Assembly: GCA_900547565.1 (NCBI GenBank)
Contig: URHI01000058.1
Location: forward strand, 1-11,950
DNA from: an uncultured Eubacteriales bacterium
Lineage (GTDB): Bacteria; Bacillota; Clostridia; Oscillospirales; CAG-272
Reading direction: 5' to 3'
DNA length: 11,950 nucleotides
Positions 1 to 7,479 of this stretch are shown in pieces. Each line of letters begins with the position of its first letter. Position 1 is the stretch's first letter. A program made the translations under genes and the position numbers. Below the pieces are notes generated by a model. It was given only the letters and a program-made list of their open reading frames with translations. It was not told the DNA's origin and ran no database searches.

Positions 1-209
1 TCTCCACCCCATGCAAAGCAGAGGATGAGCAGGATGAAGTAGATGGCATCATAGCCGTACATATCCATCGGCAGGCAGCGCTTGAGGTGGATGAGAGAGT
101 AAAAGCAGAACAGAATCACACCGCTGAAGTAGATAAAGCCGCTCAGCTTGCCAAAATCCAGCGTTTTATCATGGGTGATGAGCACCACTAAATGTTGTAT
201 TTTCGGCAT
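1..209 (-). CDS. Partial hypothetical membrane protein (N-terminal part only)
   Basis: An open minus-strand frame starts at ATG 209 and runs off the left edge (69 codons visible). The translation begins MPKIQHLVVLITHDKT and has two hydrophobic stretches, about residues 22-41 and 54-68, separated by a short basic loop (HLKRC), so it is probably a multi-pass membrane protein. I do not recognise a family. No Shine-Dalgarno sequence precedes the ATG, and the frame stays open upstream to about position 276, so the start is uncertain and this could be a 5'-truncated remnant. Isoleucine is mostly ATC (6 of 8), whereas the neighbouring ftsQ membrane segment uses mostly ATA, which hints at a different origin, although the sample is small. 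It lies downstream of the dcw terminator and is probably not part of that operon. Confidence 0.5.
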   Translation of the reverse strand, partial: MPKIQHLVVLITHDKTLDFGKLSGFIYFSGVILFCFYSLIHLKRCLPMDMYGYDAIYFILLILCFAWGG

Positions 210-240
210 TTTTCGCGTTATATGAGTGCAAATCACATCA

Positions 241-272
241 CAAAAGCCACACCGGTCGTAAATCGGTGTGGC
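241..272 (-). terminator. Rho-independent terminator after ftsQ
   Basis: Bases 246-254 (gccacaccg) and 264-272 (cggtgtggc) form a perfect 9-bp GC-rich stem with a 9-nt loop. On the minus strand the stem is followed by TTTTG. It starts 11 nt past the ftsQ stop codon. On the plus strand the stem is not followed by a T-run, so it acts in the minus direction. It marks the 3' end of the dcw transcript. The T-tract is short, so some read-through is possible. Confidence 0.82.
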
Positions 273-283
273 GAATTAGTTAT

Positions 284-1063
284 TTAAGGCATCTGATCAG
301 AGGTACGGCGTACTGTAGGATGATCAATATCAGACACGTCAAGTGTAGCCTGCCCGGCACCTGACACCGACTCATCTGCCAACATTCGGGCAACCATGCT
401 CAGCTTTGCATCAAGATCAAAGGTGTCTCCGAGACGGACGGTAAAACGGTCATCATAAAGCAAACAGACAGAATATCGGTCCGACAAGTCAACAGAATCC
501 AGCTTGTCCGAAAGCTCCGATGCCAACAGCGTTTTCAGCGTATCACTTACAAACTTACCGTCCTCAAAATAAATAACCTTCTGTCCGGTTATGGCGCATT
601 TCACATGCGGAAGCGTCAATGGCATAACGTCCTGAGTTACATCGCCGATCCCCAGCACCCGAAAATCTTCGGACAACAGATATTGCTCTCCGGCTATATT
701 CGCGGCATATCTCGGAGTTTGGCAATATAGCGTAATACATACCTCTCCGCCTAACCGCTTACGTATCTGTACATGGCTGACAAACGGCAATCTGCGAAGT
801 ATATCATCCTCCGAGCCGGCAATGTCAAGATCTTTTTTGTACATTCCGACAAAAATGCCTGCCGCATCGACAACCTGCTGCTCCGAATAGGGACAATTGA
901 TATATTCGTCTATGATTTTTATACTTTTCACGCGCGCCAGCGAGCCGGATATAGCGCTTATAGCCCACACAAACAGTATTATTACGATGGCCGCCAATAT
1001 GGTAAGCATCACGCGGCTTGCGTGGCTATGTTCACTGCTCGATCTATGTCTGTCTGTATTCAT
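284..1063 (-). CDS. ftsQ: Cell division protein FtsQ/DivIB (POTRA domain)
   Basis: This is a bitopic membrane protein of the FtsQ/DivIB family, which with FtsL and DivIC/FtsB forms the septal scaffold that regulates FtsW and its partner penicillin-binding protein. The 259 residues fit the family: a short cytoplasmic N-terminus rich in His, Ser and Arg, one transmembrane helix at about residues 18-39, a POTRA-like region at about 45-114 (beginning VKSIKIIDE and including LPFVSHVQIRKRL), then the beta-rich extracytoplasmic domain to about 225 and a polar tail. The ATG at 1063 shares its A with the murG stop codon (TGATG), and a GTG sits 3 nt upstream at 1066. No good ribosome binding site is visible, so translation is probably coupled to murG. 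It is the last gene before the terminator. Because the upstream murG is frameshifted, ribosomes reading murG would stop about 700 nt before this start, which could lower FtsQ synthesis unless translation restarts. The family call rests on topology, the POTRA region and position. Confidence 0.88.
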   Translation of the reverse strand: MNTDRHRSSSEHSHASRVMLTILAAIVIILFVWAISAISGSLARVKSIKIIDEYINCPYSEQQVVDAAGIFVGMYKKDLDIAGSEDDILRRLPFVSHVQIRKRLGGEVCITLYCQTPRYAANIAGEQYLLSEDFRVLGIGDVTQDVMPLTLPHVKCAITGQKVIYFEDGKFVSDTLKTLLASELSDKLDSVDLSDRYSVCLLYDDRFTVRLGDTFDLDAKLSMVARMLADESVSGAGQATLDVSDIDHPTVRRTSDQMP

Positions 1064-2168
1064 CACTTTGCTGCATTACGCTCGCGCACGAGTTTTTTCA
1101 GCTCTTCATATATACAGCGGTTGGCATCACGGTCGGCAAACGCCGCTATGTTGCATGCCAGAGCAGCCCGGCGATCCCCATCATCAAGCAGTGCCGCAAC
1201 TTCCCGAGTGTAGCGTTGTTCGTCGTTAAGCTCGCTGTCGCGTATCACAATAGCAGCATTCGCGTCTCCGAGCATCCTGGCATTTTTGTACTGGTGATCA
1301 TCCGCAACATTCGGGGACGGTATAAGTATGCAAGCCTTTTTCATAAGCGAAAGCTCGGATATAGTCATGGCGCCCGCACGGGAAATAACTATATCCGCCG
1401 CCGCCATCCACAAATGCATATCATGCAGATAATCACATAACATTATGTTGCCCGCCCCGGACAGTCCTGCCGCATCGTATTCAGCCTTCATCTGATCGTA
1501 GAAGCGCACTCCTGATGCATGAACATACAGCATATCCGGGTGCTTCGCGGCGTACTGCTTCATAAAGCGCAGTCCGTTTTTGTTGAGTGTTGCGGCTCCG
1601 AGACTACCTCCTAAGCATATCACTATATGCTTGAATCTGTTGATTCCAAGCTTATCTTTAGCTTGCTGTGATGTCACTGCTCCGAACCCGCCGCGCAGCG
1701 GATTTCCGACACGTATGATCTTTTCATCAGGAGCAGTCAGATCCCGACGTGTCTGCTCAAAGTTTATCAGTATGCGGTCTACCCTGTTCTGCAGCTTGCG
1801 AACAGCCAACCCCGGCAATGCGTTTGATTCATGCACTGCGGTAGGGATACCGAGACGCGCCGCAGCCTTGAGCGTCGGCCAACAGGCATAGCCCTGAACT
1901 CACGTATCAACCTTTCTGCCTTGCGCGGCGCCGTAAGTATATACCACGCCGTTTTTATGTTCTTGGGTGACAGTGACCGGGATATTCCCTGTATCTCTAC
2001 AAATTCCAGCCGGTACCCCGCACGGGGCACAAGCTCGGTTTCTTTTCCGTGACGTGTCCCTACGAATATTATTTCCGAGTCCGGCTCGTTCTGCCGGATA
2101 GTGTCAGCTATGGCCAGTGCCGGATTGACATGTCCTCCGGTGCCACCACCGGTCATTATAACTCTCAT
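1063..2168 (-). pseudogene. murG: murG, UDP-GlcNAc:lipid I transferase, disrupted by an internal frameshifting deletion
   Basis: MurG (a GT28-type GT-B glycosyltransferase on the inner membrane face) adds GlcNAc to lipid I to make lipid II. The first frame (ATG 2168 to about 1893, 92 residues) has the N-terminal loop MTGGGTGGHVNPALAIA and ends IREFR. From 1893 to 1063 a different frame (276 residues) gives GYACWPTLKAAARLGIPTAVHESNALPG, then GNPLR, LGGSLGAATLN, SRAGAMTISEL and ILIPSPNVADDHQYKNA, which is the normal C-terminal half. At the junction family members have (K/R)PDVVxGTGGY; here R is followed directly by GY, so about 8 codons plus one base (about 25 nt) are absent. As written, the first frame ends at 1779 after unrelated residues. 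The second frame has only a GTG at 1836, with no ribosome binding site, as a possible start. The lost loop is one of the glycine-rich loops of the family, so neither fragment should be active alone. MurG is normally essential, so an assembly or sequencing error or a strain mixture is likely; a true lesion would need another murG. The gene start is 18 nt after ftsW, with only a weak ribosome binding site. Confidence 0.9.
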
Positions 2169-2186
2169 TTATATGCCCGTGCCTTT

Positions 2187-3431
2187 CTATCTTTTTTGTA
2201 TACTGTAGCGCGAGATCGACAGAATAATCCCCATCTCGAATATCTGCACTGCCAGCGACGTACCTCCAGAGCTGAAGAACGGCAGTGAAACGCCGGTATT
2301 CGGCATGGAATTGGTTACGACAGCGATGTTGAGTATTGTTTGCAGTGCCACCTTGAAGGTCAGTCCGTAGACCGCCAGCGAGCTGAAGCGGTCAGGCGCT
2401 TTAGCGGCAATACGGAAGCCGCGCCACACCAGAAGTCCGAACAGAGTCACAACCAGCAGAGCGCCGAAAAAGCCCAGTTCTTCACAGATTATCGTAAACA
2501 CAAAATCGTTCTGCGGCTCCGAAACATAACCGAACTTCTGCATACTGTTTCCAAGTCCCTTGCCGAAAAGGCCGCCGGAGCCTATCGCATACAGCCCTTG
2601 CCAAGTCTGCCATGCTGAACCCAGCGGGTCAGCCTGCTCAAGAAACAGCCAGGTCGTGACGCGATCCTGAGCATAATCGGATACCAAAATAAGCAATACT
2701 CCGGCCAGCCCGATCGCTCCGATTATCAGAAATATGTACTTCAGTCGCGTTCCGCCCATGAACATGACCGATATGCCGATCATACCTATTATCATGAGCC
2801 CGGATATGTGTTTTTCAAGTGCGACCAGCATACATATAAAGCCGAATATCATGGCGGGATTCAGCACGCCGTAACGAAAGCTCACCCGCGTTATGTCACT
2901 TTTTATTTGCTGCTCATGCTTGCTCATATACAGTGCAAGCGTCAGCACTACCGCCATTTTGGCAACCTCGGACGGCTGAATTGTCATAAAGCCGAGGTCT
3001 ATCCAGCGCTGGGCGCCCCCTCCCTCGCGTCCGATGACCAGCACCAGCAGAAGAAGTATAACCGAAACGCCGTATGAGCACACTCCGAAAAGCCGCCAGA
3101 ACCACGGCCGAGCAAACAGTACAAAGGGCAAAGTTCCGAGTATGGCAATACCGGCAAACAATATGTATCTCCACAAAAAATAGGTGCTGTCACCGTATTT
3201 GTTCTGTGCGTATACAGCGCTTGCGCTGAACGACATAACGGCTCCGAAGCATAAAAGCGCAAGAACGATCAGAAAAAACCAGATATCAATGCCGCCGCGA
3301 ACCATAACGCGCTCACCGACCTCCGGCTCATCGCTCGGGACGGCTGGCTTTGACAGACGTAATCTCCGCAGTCGCTCAATAAGCCGTCCGGCGGCATTTC
3401 GACTGCCGTTTTTATTCTTTTCAGACATCAT
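2187..3431 (-). CDS. ftsW: Lipid II polymerase FtsW (SEDS family; FtsW/SpoVE type)
   Basis: This is a SEDS-family peptidoglycan glycosyltransferase that polymerises lipid II at the septum together with a class B penicillin-binding protein. The 414 residues have a basic cytoplasmic tail of about 48 residues followed by about ten hydrophobic helices. Family motifs are visible in order: GAQRWI (139-144), IQPSE (151-155), EKHISG (206-211, where many relatives have EPDLGT), ADPLGSAWQ (267-275), SEPQNDFVF (304-312) with the conserved Asp at 309 that aligns with the residue needed for polymerase activity, CEELGFFG, and PNTGVSLPFFSSGG (377-390). The ATG at 3431 has a strong upstream GGAGGG. It begins 25 nt after mraY and ends 18 nt before murG. 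FtsW, SpoVE and RodA are close relatives; the position in the dcw cluster beside a PASTA penicillin-binding protein favours FtsW/SpoVE over RodA. No murD lies between mraY and this gene. Confidence 0.93.
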   Translation of the reverse strand: MMSEKNKNGSRNAAGRLIERLRRLRLSKPAVPSDEPEVGERVMVRGGIDIWFFLIVLALLCFGAVMSFSASAVYAQNKYGDSTYFLWRYILFAGIAILGTLPFVLFARPWFWRLFGVCSYGVSVILLLLVLVIGREGGGAQRWIDLGFMTIQPSEVAKMAVVLTLALYMSKHEQQIKSDITRVSFRYGVLNPAMIFGFICMLVALEKHISGLMIIGMIGISVMFMGGTRLKYIFLIIGAIGLAGVLLILVSDYAQDRVTTWLFLEQADPLGSAWQTWQGLYAIGSGGLFGKGLGNSMQKFGYVSEPQNDFVFTIICEELGFFGALLVVTLFGLLVWRGFRIAAKAPDRFSSLAVYGLTFKVALQTILNIAVVTNSMPNTGVSLPFFSSGGTSLAVQIFEMGIILSISRYSIQKR

Positions 3432-3456
3432 ATGCCGCCCTCCTCAGCCGAAAAAA

Positions 3457-4455
3457 TCAGAACAGCCCCAACCAGGCTATCACGCAAAACACAAGCGTGG
3501 CAAGCGAAAAAACAGTCATTATTTTGACCTCGCTCCAGCCGCATTTTTCAAAGTGGTGGTGCACAGGCGCCATTTTGAACAGCCGTTTGCCGTGCGACAG
3601 CTTGAAATATCCGACCTGCAATATAACCGACAGTGTTTCTGCAACACATACAAATGCCGCGATGAGTATTATCAGCGGCTCATCGATCATAAACGCCATA
3701 CCGACTATCATGCCGCCGAGAAACAGCGACCCGGTGTCACCCATGAACACGCGAGCGGGGTGAAAATTGTATACCAAAAATCCCAGTGTCCCGCCTACCA
3801 ATGCAGCAGACGCCAGTGAAAGCGCTTCAAATCCGAGCCGGAAAGCTACTGCCGCAAAGAAGCAGCTGATCACAAAAACCACTCCGCTTGCCAGACCGTC
3901 AATACCGTCGGTCAGATTGACGCTGTTGACAATGCCAGTGATTATCAATATTGCCAGGGCGTAATATCCGTAGCCCAGCTGCAGTGAGACATCGGTAAAC
4001 GGTATGTGCAGCATGGTATTGATGTGTCCGGTTGAAGACATTATATAAATATATGCTCCGGCCGCGATCAGCTGAAGTATAAATTTCTGGTATGCTTTAA
4101 GTCCCTCGTTTTTCTTTTTTACCAGCTTGCAGTAGTCATCCACAAAACCGATTATGCCGTTGAAAACTCCGAGACAAAGCGTCAGCGCCAGCGGAATAAG
4201 CTCGGCTGTATCTCCCGTAAAAGCAGTATACACCGCAACGCCGGCCAAAACTATCAGCATCGAAAGTATAAAGCAAATTCCGCCCATTGTAGGCGTACCC
4301 GACTTGCTCATATGCCAGCGGGGACCAATCTCAAGTATTCTCTGCCCCACCTTGTGACTCTTCAGTATCGGAATAAGTATGCGCTCAGCAAGCACTGTAA
4401 CACCAAAGACCGCCGCCGCGACTGTTATGAATTCTATGAGCATTTTTGTATTCAT
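3457..4455 (-). CDS. mraY: Phospho-N-acetylmuramoyl-pentapeptide transferase MraY
   Basis: MraY transfers phospho-MurNAc-pentapeptide from UDP to undecaprenyl phosphate, making lipid I at the inner face of the membrane. The 332-residue protein has about ten transmembrane helices and all the family signatures: PTMGG (55-59), FVDDYCK with the paired aspartates 106-107, NLTDGIDGLA (180-189), VFMGDTGSLFLGG (236-248) and MAPVHHHFE (295-303). These acidic residues and the HHH run bind Mg2+ and the nucleotide substrate. I chose ATG 4455 because MraY proteins start close to the first helix and an AGAGAGG sequence lies just upstream. The frame is open further up, to 4713, but that stretch overlaps murF and does not resemble MraY. 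The gene starts 22 nt after the murF stop. No essential residue looks altered. Confidence 0.96.
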   Translation of the reverse strand: MNTKMLIEFITVAAAVFGVTVLAERILIPILKSHKVGQRILEIGPRWHMSKSGTPTMGGICFILSMLIVLAGVAVYTAFTGDTAELIPLALTLCLGVFNGIIGFVDDYCKLVKKKNEGLKAYQKFILQLIAAGAYIYIMSSTGHINTMLHIPFTDVSLQLGYGYYALAILIITGIVNSVNLTDGIDGLASGVVFVISCFFAAVAFRLGFEALSLASAALVGGTLGFLVYNFHPARVFMGDTGSLFLGGMIVGMAFMIDEPLIILIAAFVCVAETLSVILQVGYFKLSHGKRLFKMAPVHHHFEKCGWSEVKIMTVFSLATLVFCVIAWLGLF

Positions 4456-4477
4456 TGATATTTGCCTCTCTGTTTTG

Positions 4478-5893
4478 TCAGACTCCACGGTATATTTCAC
4501 GCAGGCTTTGAATAACACGTTCCGCCCTGATGGCGCGACTGGCTTTGACCAACAATACGTCACCCGGACGCAGCTCGCGGTAAAGCTCCCATGCAGTGGC
4601 GGCATAGGTGTTCTCGTCAAGATTAACGAATACCGACTGCTCCTCCATTCCGCACTCAAGCGCCTCTGACGCGATGTATTTTGCCAGTCCACCCAATGTG
4701 AACAGCAAGTCAACGCCGCGCTTTACAGTTTCACGCCCTATTTCGCGGTGGAATGCGACTGAATTGACTCCAAGCTCCCTCATGTCTCCCAGCACAGCAA
4801 CAGTGCGTCCGCCCGGCGCTCGAAGCATCTCCAGCACCTCAAGCGCAGCCCTCATCGACTCCGGGCTGGCATTATAGCAATCCTCAATAACTGTAATATC
4901 GTCCAGTCTGTATATATTCTGCCGCAGCCCCATACCGGCATAGCTCCAAAGACCTGCGCGTATACCGTGACTGTTGACCCCGCATAAATCACCTACTGCT
5001 GCGGCAAACAGTGCCGCGTAAACATTATGTTTCCCAACAGCGGGAATTTTTATGTCACTTATAAATCCATGCGGGCAGCGAATGTCAAAATATCCGCAGT
5101 TATTTTTAAAGCTCAGTCCCACAGCCAGATAGTCGGCATGCGGATCATCAATACCGACAGTAACGGTACGGCCGCGTTCAAAGCAAACACCGGAAAGCAT
5201 ATCATCGTCGCCGTTGAGAACCAGCGTCCCGCCGTCGTGCAGTCCTTCGAGAATTTCCAGCTTGGCACGCCGTATATTTTCACGGGAACCGAGCGCCTCC
5301 ATATGTGATGAACCTATTGTAGTGATAACGGCAATCTCGGGATGGACGCATTTTGACATGGCGCATATTTCACCAAATCCGCTCATAGCCATCTCAAGCA
5401 CCGAGAGCTGTGTATCGGCGGGAGTCTCCATAACACTCAGCGGCATACCGATAGTACTGTTGAAATTGCCGCGCGTTTTGTGTACTCTGTATTTCTGCGC
5501 CAGCACAGCCGAGATATACTCTTTTGTTGTAGTCTTACCCACACTGCCGGTGACACCGATGCGGCGACATTCAACCCGCTCGCTGTATGCTGCGGCAAGC
5601 CTCATTAGCGCCGCCTCCGTGTTGCCGACAAGAATGGCACCCACACCGTCCGGAACCGCCTCACGGCGACTCACAAGAAAGCAGTTGCAACCAGTACTGA
5701 CCGCGGTAGCAATATAATTGTGGCCGTCAGTGCGCTCACCCGGAAGAGCAACAAAAAGCATACCTGCGCAGGCCTCTCTCGAGTCAGTGCATATGCCCTC
5801 AATTGTCGCATTGCCGCGGCCTATAACCTCACCGCCAAGCATGGCAGCGGCTTCGGAAACTGTAAGCATTCCGGCGCCCAGCCTTATATTCAT
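4478..5893 (-). CDS. murF: UDP-MurNAc-tripeptide--D-Ala-D-Ala ligase MurF
   Basis: MurF is the cytoplasmic Mur ligase that joins D-Ala-D-Ala to UDP-MurNAc-tripeptide using ATP, completing the pentapeptide used by MraY. The 471 residues show the usual three domains: an N-terminal UDP-binding part (TVSEAAAMLGGEV, CTDSR at 35-39), a central ATPase with the P-loop VTGSVGKTTTKE (114-125), GNFNSTIGMPLSVM (142-155) and LEMAMSGFGEI (166-176), the likely carbamylated lysine in RRAKLEI (Lys211), and a C-terminal domain with EDCYNASPESM (337-347), VLGDMRELG (367-375) and VKASRAIRAE near the end. NxxIGxPL and DxYNAxPxSM are typical of MurF rather than MurC, MurD or MurE. ATG 5893 follows a GGAGG about 7 nt away. 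It lies 40 nt after murE, in the normal murE-murF order. Confidence 0.95.
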   Translation of the reverse strand: MNIRLGAGMLTVSEAAAMLGGEVIGRGNATIEGICTDSREACAGMLFVALPGERTDGHNYIATAVSTGCNCFLVSRREAVPDGVGAILVGNTEAALMRLAAAYSERVECRRIGVTGSVGKTTTKEYISAVLAQKYRVHKTRGNFNSTIGMPLSVMETPADTQLSVLEMAMSGFGEICAMSKCVHPEIAVITTIGSSHMEALGSRENIRRAKLEILEGLHDGGTLVLNGDDDMLSGVCFERGRTVTVGIDDPHADYLAVGLSFKNNCGYFDIRCPHGFISDIKIPAVGKHNVYAALFAAAVGDLCGVNSHGIRAGLWSYAGMGLRQNIYRLDDITVIEDCYNASPESMRAALEVLEMLRAPGGRTVAVLGDMRELGVNSVAFHREIGRETVKRGVDLLFTLGGLAKYIASEALECGMEEQSVFVNLDENTYAATAWELYRELRPGDVLLVKASRAIRAERVIQSLREIYRGV

Positions 5894-5933
5894 AACCGTT
5901 CCTCCATAGCCCGGGAGTCACCCCGATTGTTTG

Positions 5934-7430
5934 TCAGCCAAAACGCTTTTCCATTGCCTCGGCAACAATGCGCCTCTCGCAAAAGGGTGTTCGCCCTTCC
6001 CGGTTTATCTCGTAAGCCTCATGGCCTTTTCCAGCAAGAATTATTATATCCCCGGCCAACGCACCGCATACCGTAGTCATAATTGCTTCGCGGCGGTCGG
6101 GAATTACTTTGTAATTTGAACGTCCCACAACACCCGTCAGTATATCTTCTATGATAGCACCGGGATCCTCACTGCGGCTGTTATCAGAAGTTATCACCAC
6201 ACGGTCTGCTAGGCGCGGAGCGATCTCCCCCATGATAGGGCGTTTCCCGCGGTCCCGGTCGCCGCCACAGCCAAACAGCACAACTATATGCTGTCCACGG
6301 TGACAAAAGCCCCTGACTGTGGTAAGCAGATTTTCCAGCGCGTCCGGCGTATGGGCATAATCTATAAACACCGAAAAATCGGCACCGTGTCCAAGTCTGA
6401 CACGTTCCAGGCGTCCGTCAATGCCGCTTACCGCTGCAATGGCTCCCGATATCACCGCCGGGCGCACACCAAGCTCCGCGGCGCAGGCTGCCGCCTCAAG
6501 CGTATTCATGACACTGAACCGTCCCGGTATCTGACTCTTGATCCGCATTACCGCCCGTGCCGCACACAGTGTGTAACTTATCCCCATCATGCCGCCGTCA
6601 TCAATACCCGTCGCACGGTAATCCGCGCCGCGCCCCTCGGCAGAACAACTGATAATACGCCCGGCGCACGCGGCGGCAATTTCATTATAGTATCCCGAAT
6701 CCATGTTTATAACCGCCAGCCGGCACGAGGCAAACAGCTTTTGCTTGGCCGAGAGATATGCCTCCATGCTTCCGTGGAAATCAAGATGCTCGGGGGTCAG
6801 ATTGGTGAAAATGCCCGCCTCAAATCGAAGCGGCGCCAGCTTATCCAGCGCCAGCGCGTGTGAAGTTGCCTCAATGAAAACATACTCCACTCCGTCTTCC
6901 ATCATACTCCCGAGCATTTCGTACAACTGTTCAGGGTCAGGCGTAGTCATATTTGCCAGCGCGTCACGGTTGCGCGCAGTCAGTTTTCTATCGCCCGACA
7001 TACAACTGACCGTTCCGATAAGACCACAACGGTACAGTGCCGACTCAAATATTTTTTTAAGAACGCATGTCACCGAGGTCTTACCATTTGTCCCGGTAAC
7101 AGCGATGAATTTCATTTTTTTGGAGGGGGAACCGTACCAAGCGTCGAGCAGGCAGGCAAGCGACTGTCGCGTTTTCGGTACGGTTATAACCCTTGCGGCG
7201 ATATCGCCGTCAAGCCTCTGTGCGCCCTCCTCTGCAACAATCGCCGCGGCGCCCGCACATAGCGCCCGGCGGAGAAATGAATGTCCGTCGTAATGCGATC
7301 CCCTGATGCAGACAAACAGGCATCCCTCGCTTACCTGCCGGGAATCCGAGGTTACACAGCTTATCTCGACCGAGACCAGCTGTTCCGGGCAACTTATGCC
7401 CGCGTTCTGACACAATTCTCCGAGTTTCAT
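5934..7430 (-). CDS. murE: UDP-MurNAc-dipeptide--diamino acid ligase MurE (likely meso-diaminopimelate-adding)
   Basis: MurE is the cytoplasmic Mur ligase that adds the third residue of the stem peptide. The 498 residues show the UDP-binding N-terminal domain (VTSDSRQV at 26-33), the P-loop VTGTNGKTS (111-119), MTTPDPEQLY (161-170), TNLTPEHLDFHGS (209-221), the carbamylated-lysine motif AYLSAKQKLF (Lys229), DYAHTPDALENLL (357-369) and FGCGGDRDRGKRP (386-398). Two features point to meso-diaminopimelate as substrate: DNSRSEDP (416-423), which keeps the Arg that contacts the amino acid, and GKGHE (467-471). The canonical form is DNPR; here Pro is replaced by Ser at 418. Lysine-adding enzymes normally have a different residue in place of the Arg. 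The ATG at 7430 has a strong GGGAGG upstream. It follows the penicillin-binding protein by 49 nt. Confidence 0.94.
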   Translation of the reverse strand: MKLGELCQNAGISCPEQLVSVEISCVTSDSRQVSEGCLFVCIRGSHYDGHSFLRRALCAGAAAIVAEEGAQRLDGDIAARVITVPKTRQSLACLLDAWYGSPSKKMKFIAVTGTNGKTSVTCVLKKIFESALYRCGLIGTVSCMSGDRKLTARNRDALANMTTPDPEQLYEMLGSMMEDGVEYVFIEATSHALALDKLAPLRFEAGIFTNLTPEHLDFHGSMEAYLSAKQKLFASCRLAVINMDSGYYNEIAAACAGRIISCSAEGRGADYRATGIDDGGMMGISYTLCAARAVMRIKSQIPGRFSVMNTLEAAACAAELGVRPAVISGAIAAVSGIDGRLERVRLGHGADFSVFIDYAHTPDALENLLTTVRGFCHRGQHIVVLFGCGGDRDRGKRPIMGEIAPRLADRVVITSDNSRSEDPGAIIEDILTGVVGRSNYKVIPDRREAIMTTVCGALAGDIIILAGKGHEAYEINREGRTPFCERRIVAEAMEKRFG

Positions 7431-7479
7431 GGCCGCCTCCCTGAAGTTTTTTGTTTTAACTTCCCGGTGGTCAGACGCA

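Noticed and set aside
205..240. Promoter before the leftmost membrane gene (TATAAC near 215-220)
   Set aside because: No matching -35 lies at proper spacing, and transcription would begin almost at the ATG; support is too weak to call.
1836..1896. Programmed ribosomal frameshift in murG
   Set aside because: There is no slippery heptamer at the junction, and a frameshift alone would not restore the eight residues of the conserved loop that are absent.
3184..3819. Plus-strand open frame of 211 codons opposite ftsW/mraY
   Set aside because: It is antisense to strong conserved coding sequence, its translation has no recognisable domain, and it crosses two real genes.
4456..4713. Upstream in-frame extension of mraY
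   Set aside because: The extra segment overlaps murF out of frame, does not resemble MraY, and ATG 4455 has its own ribosome binding site and gives the normal length.
6703..7293. Plus-strand open frame of 196 codons opposite murE
   Set aside because: It is entirely antisense to motif-rich murE, with no ribosome binding site or recognisable product.
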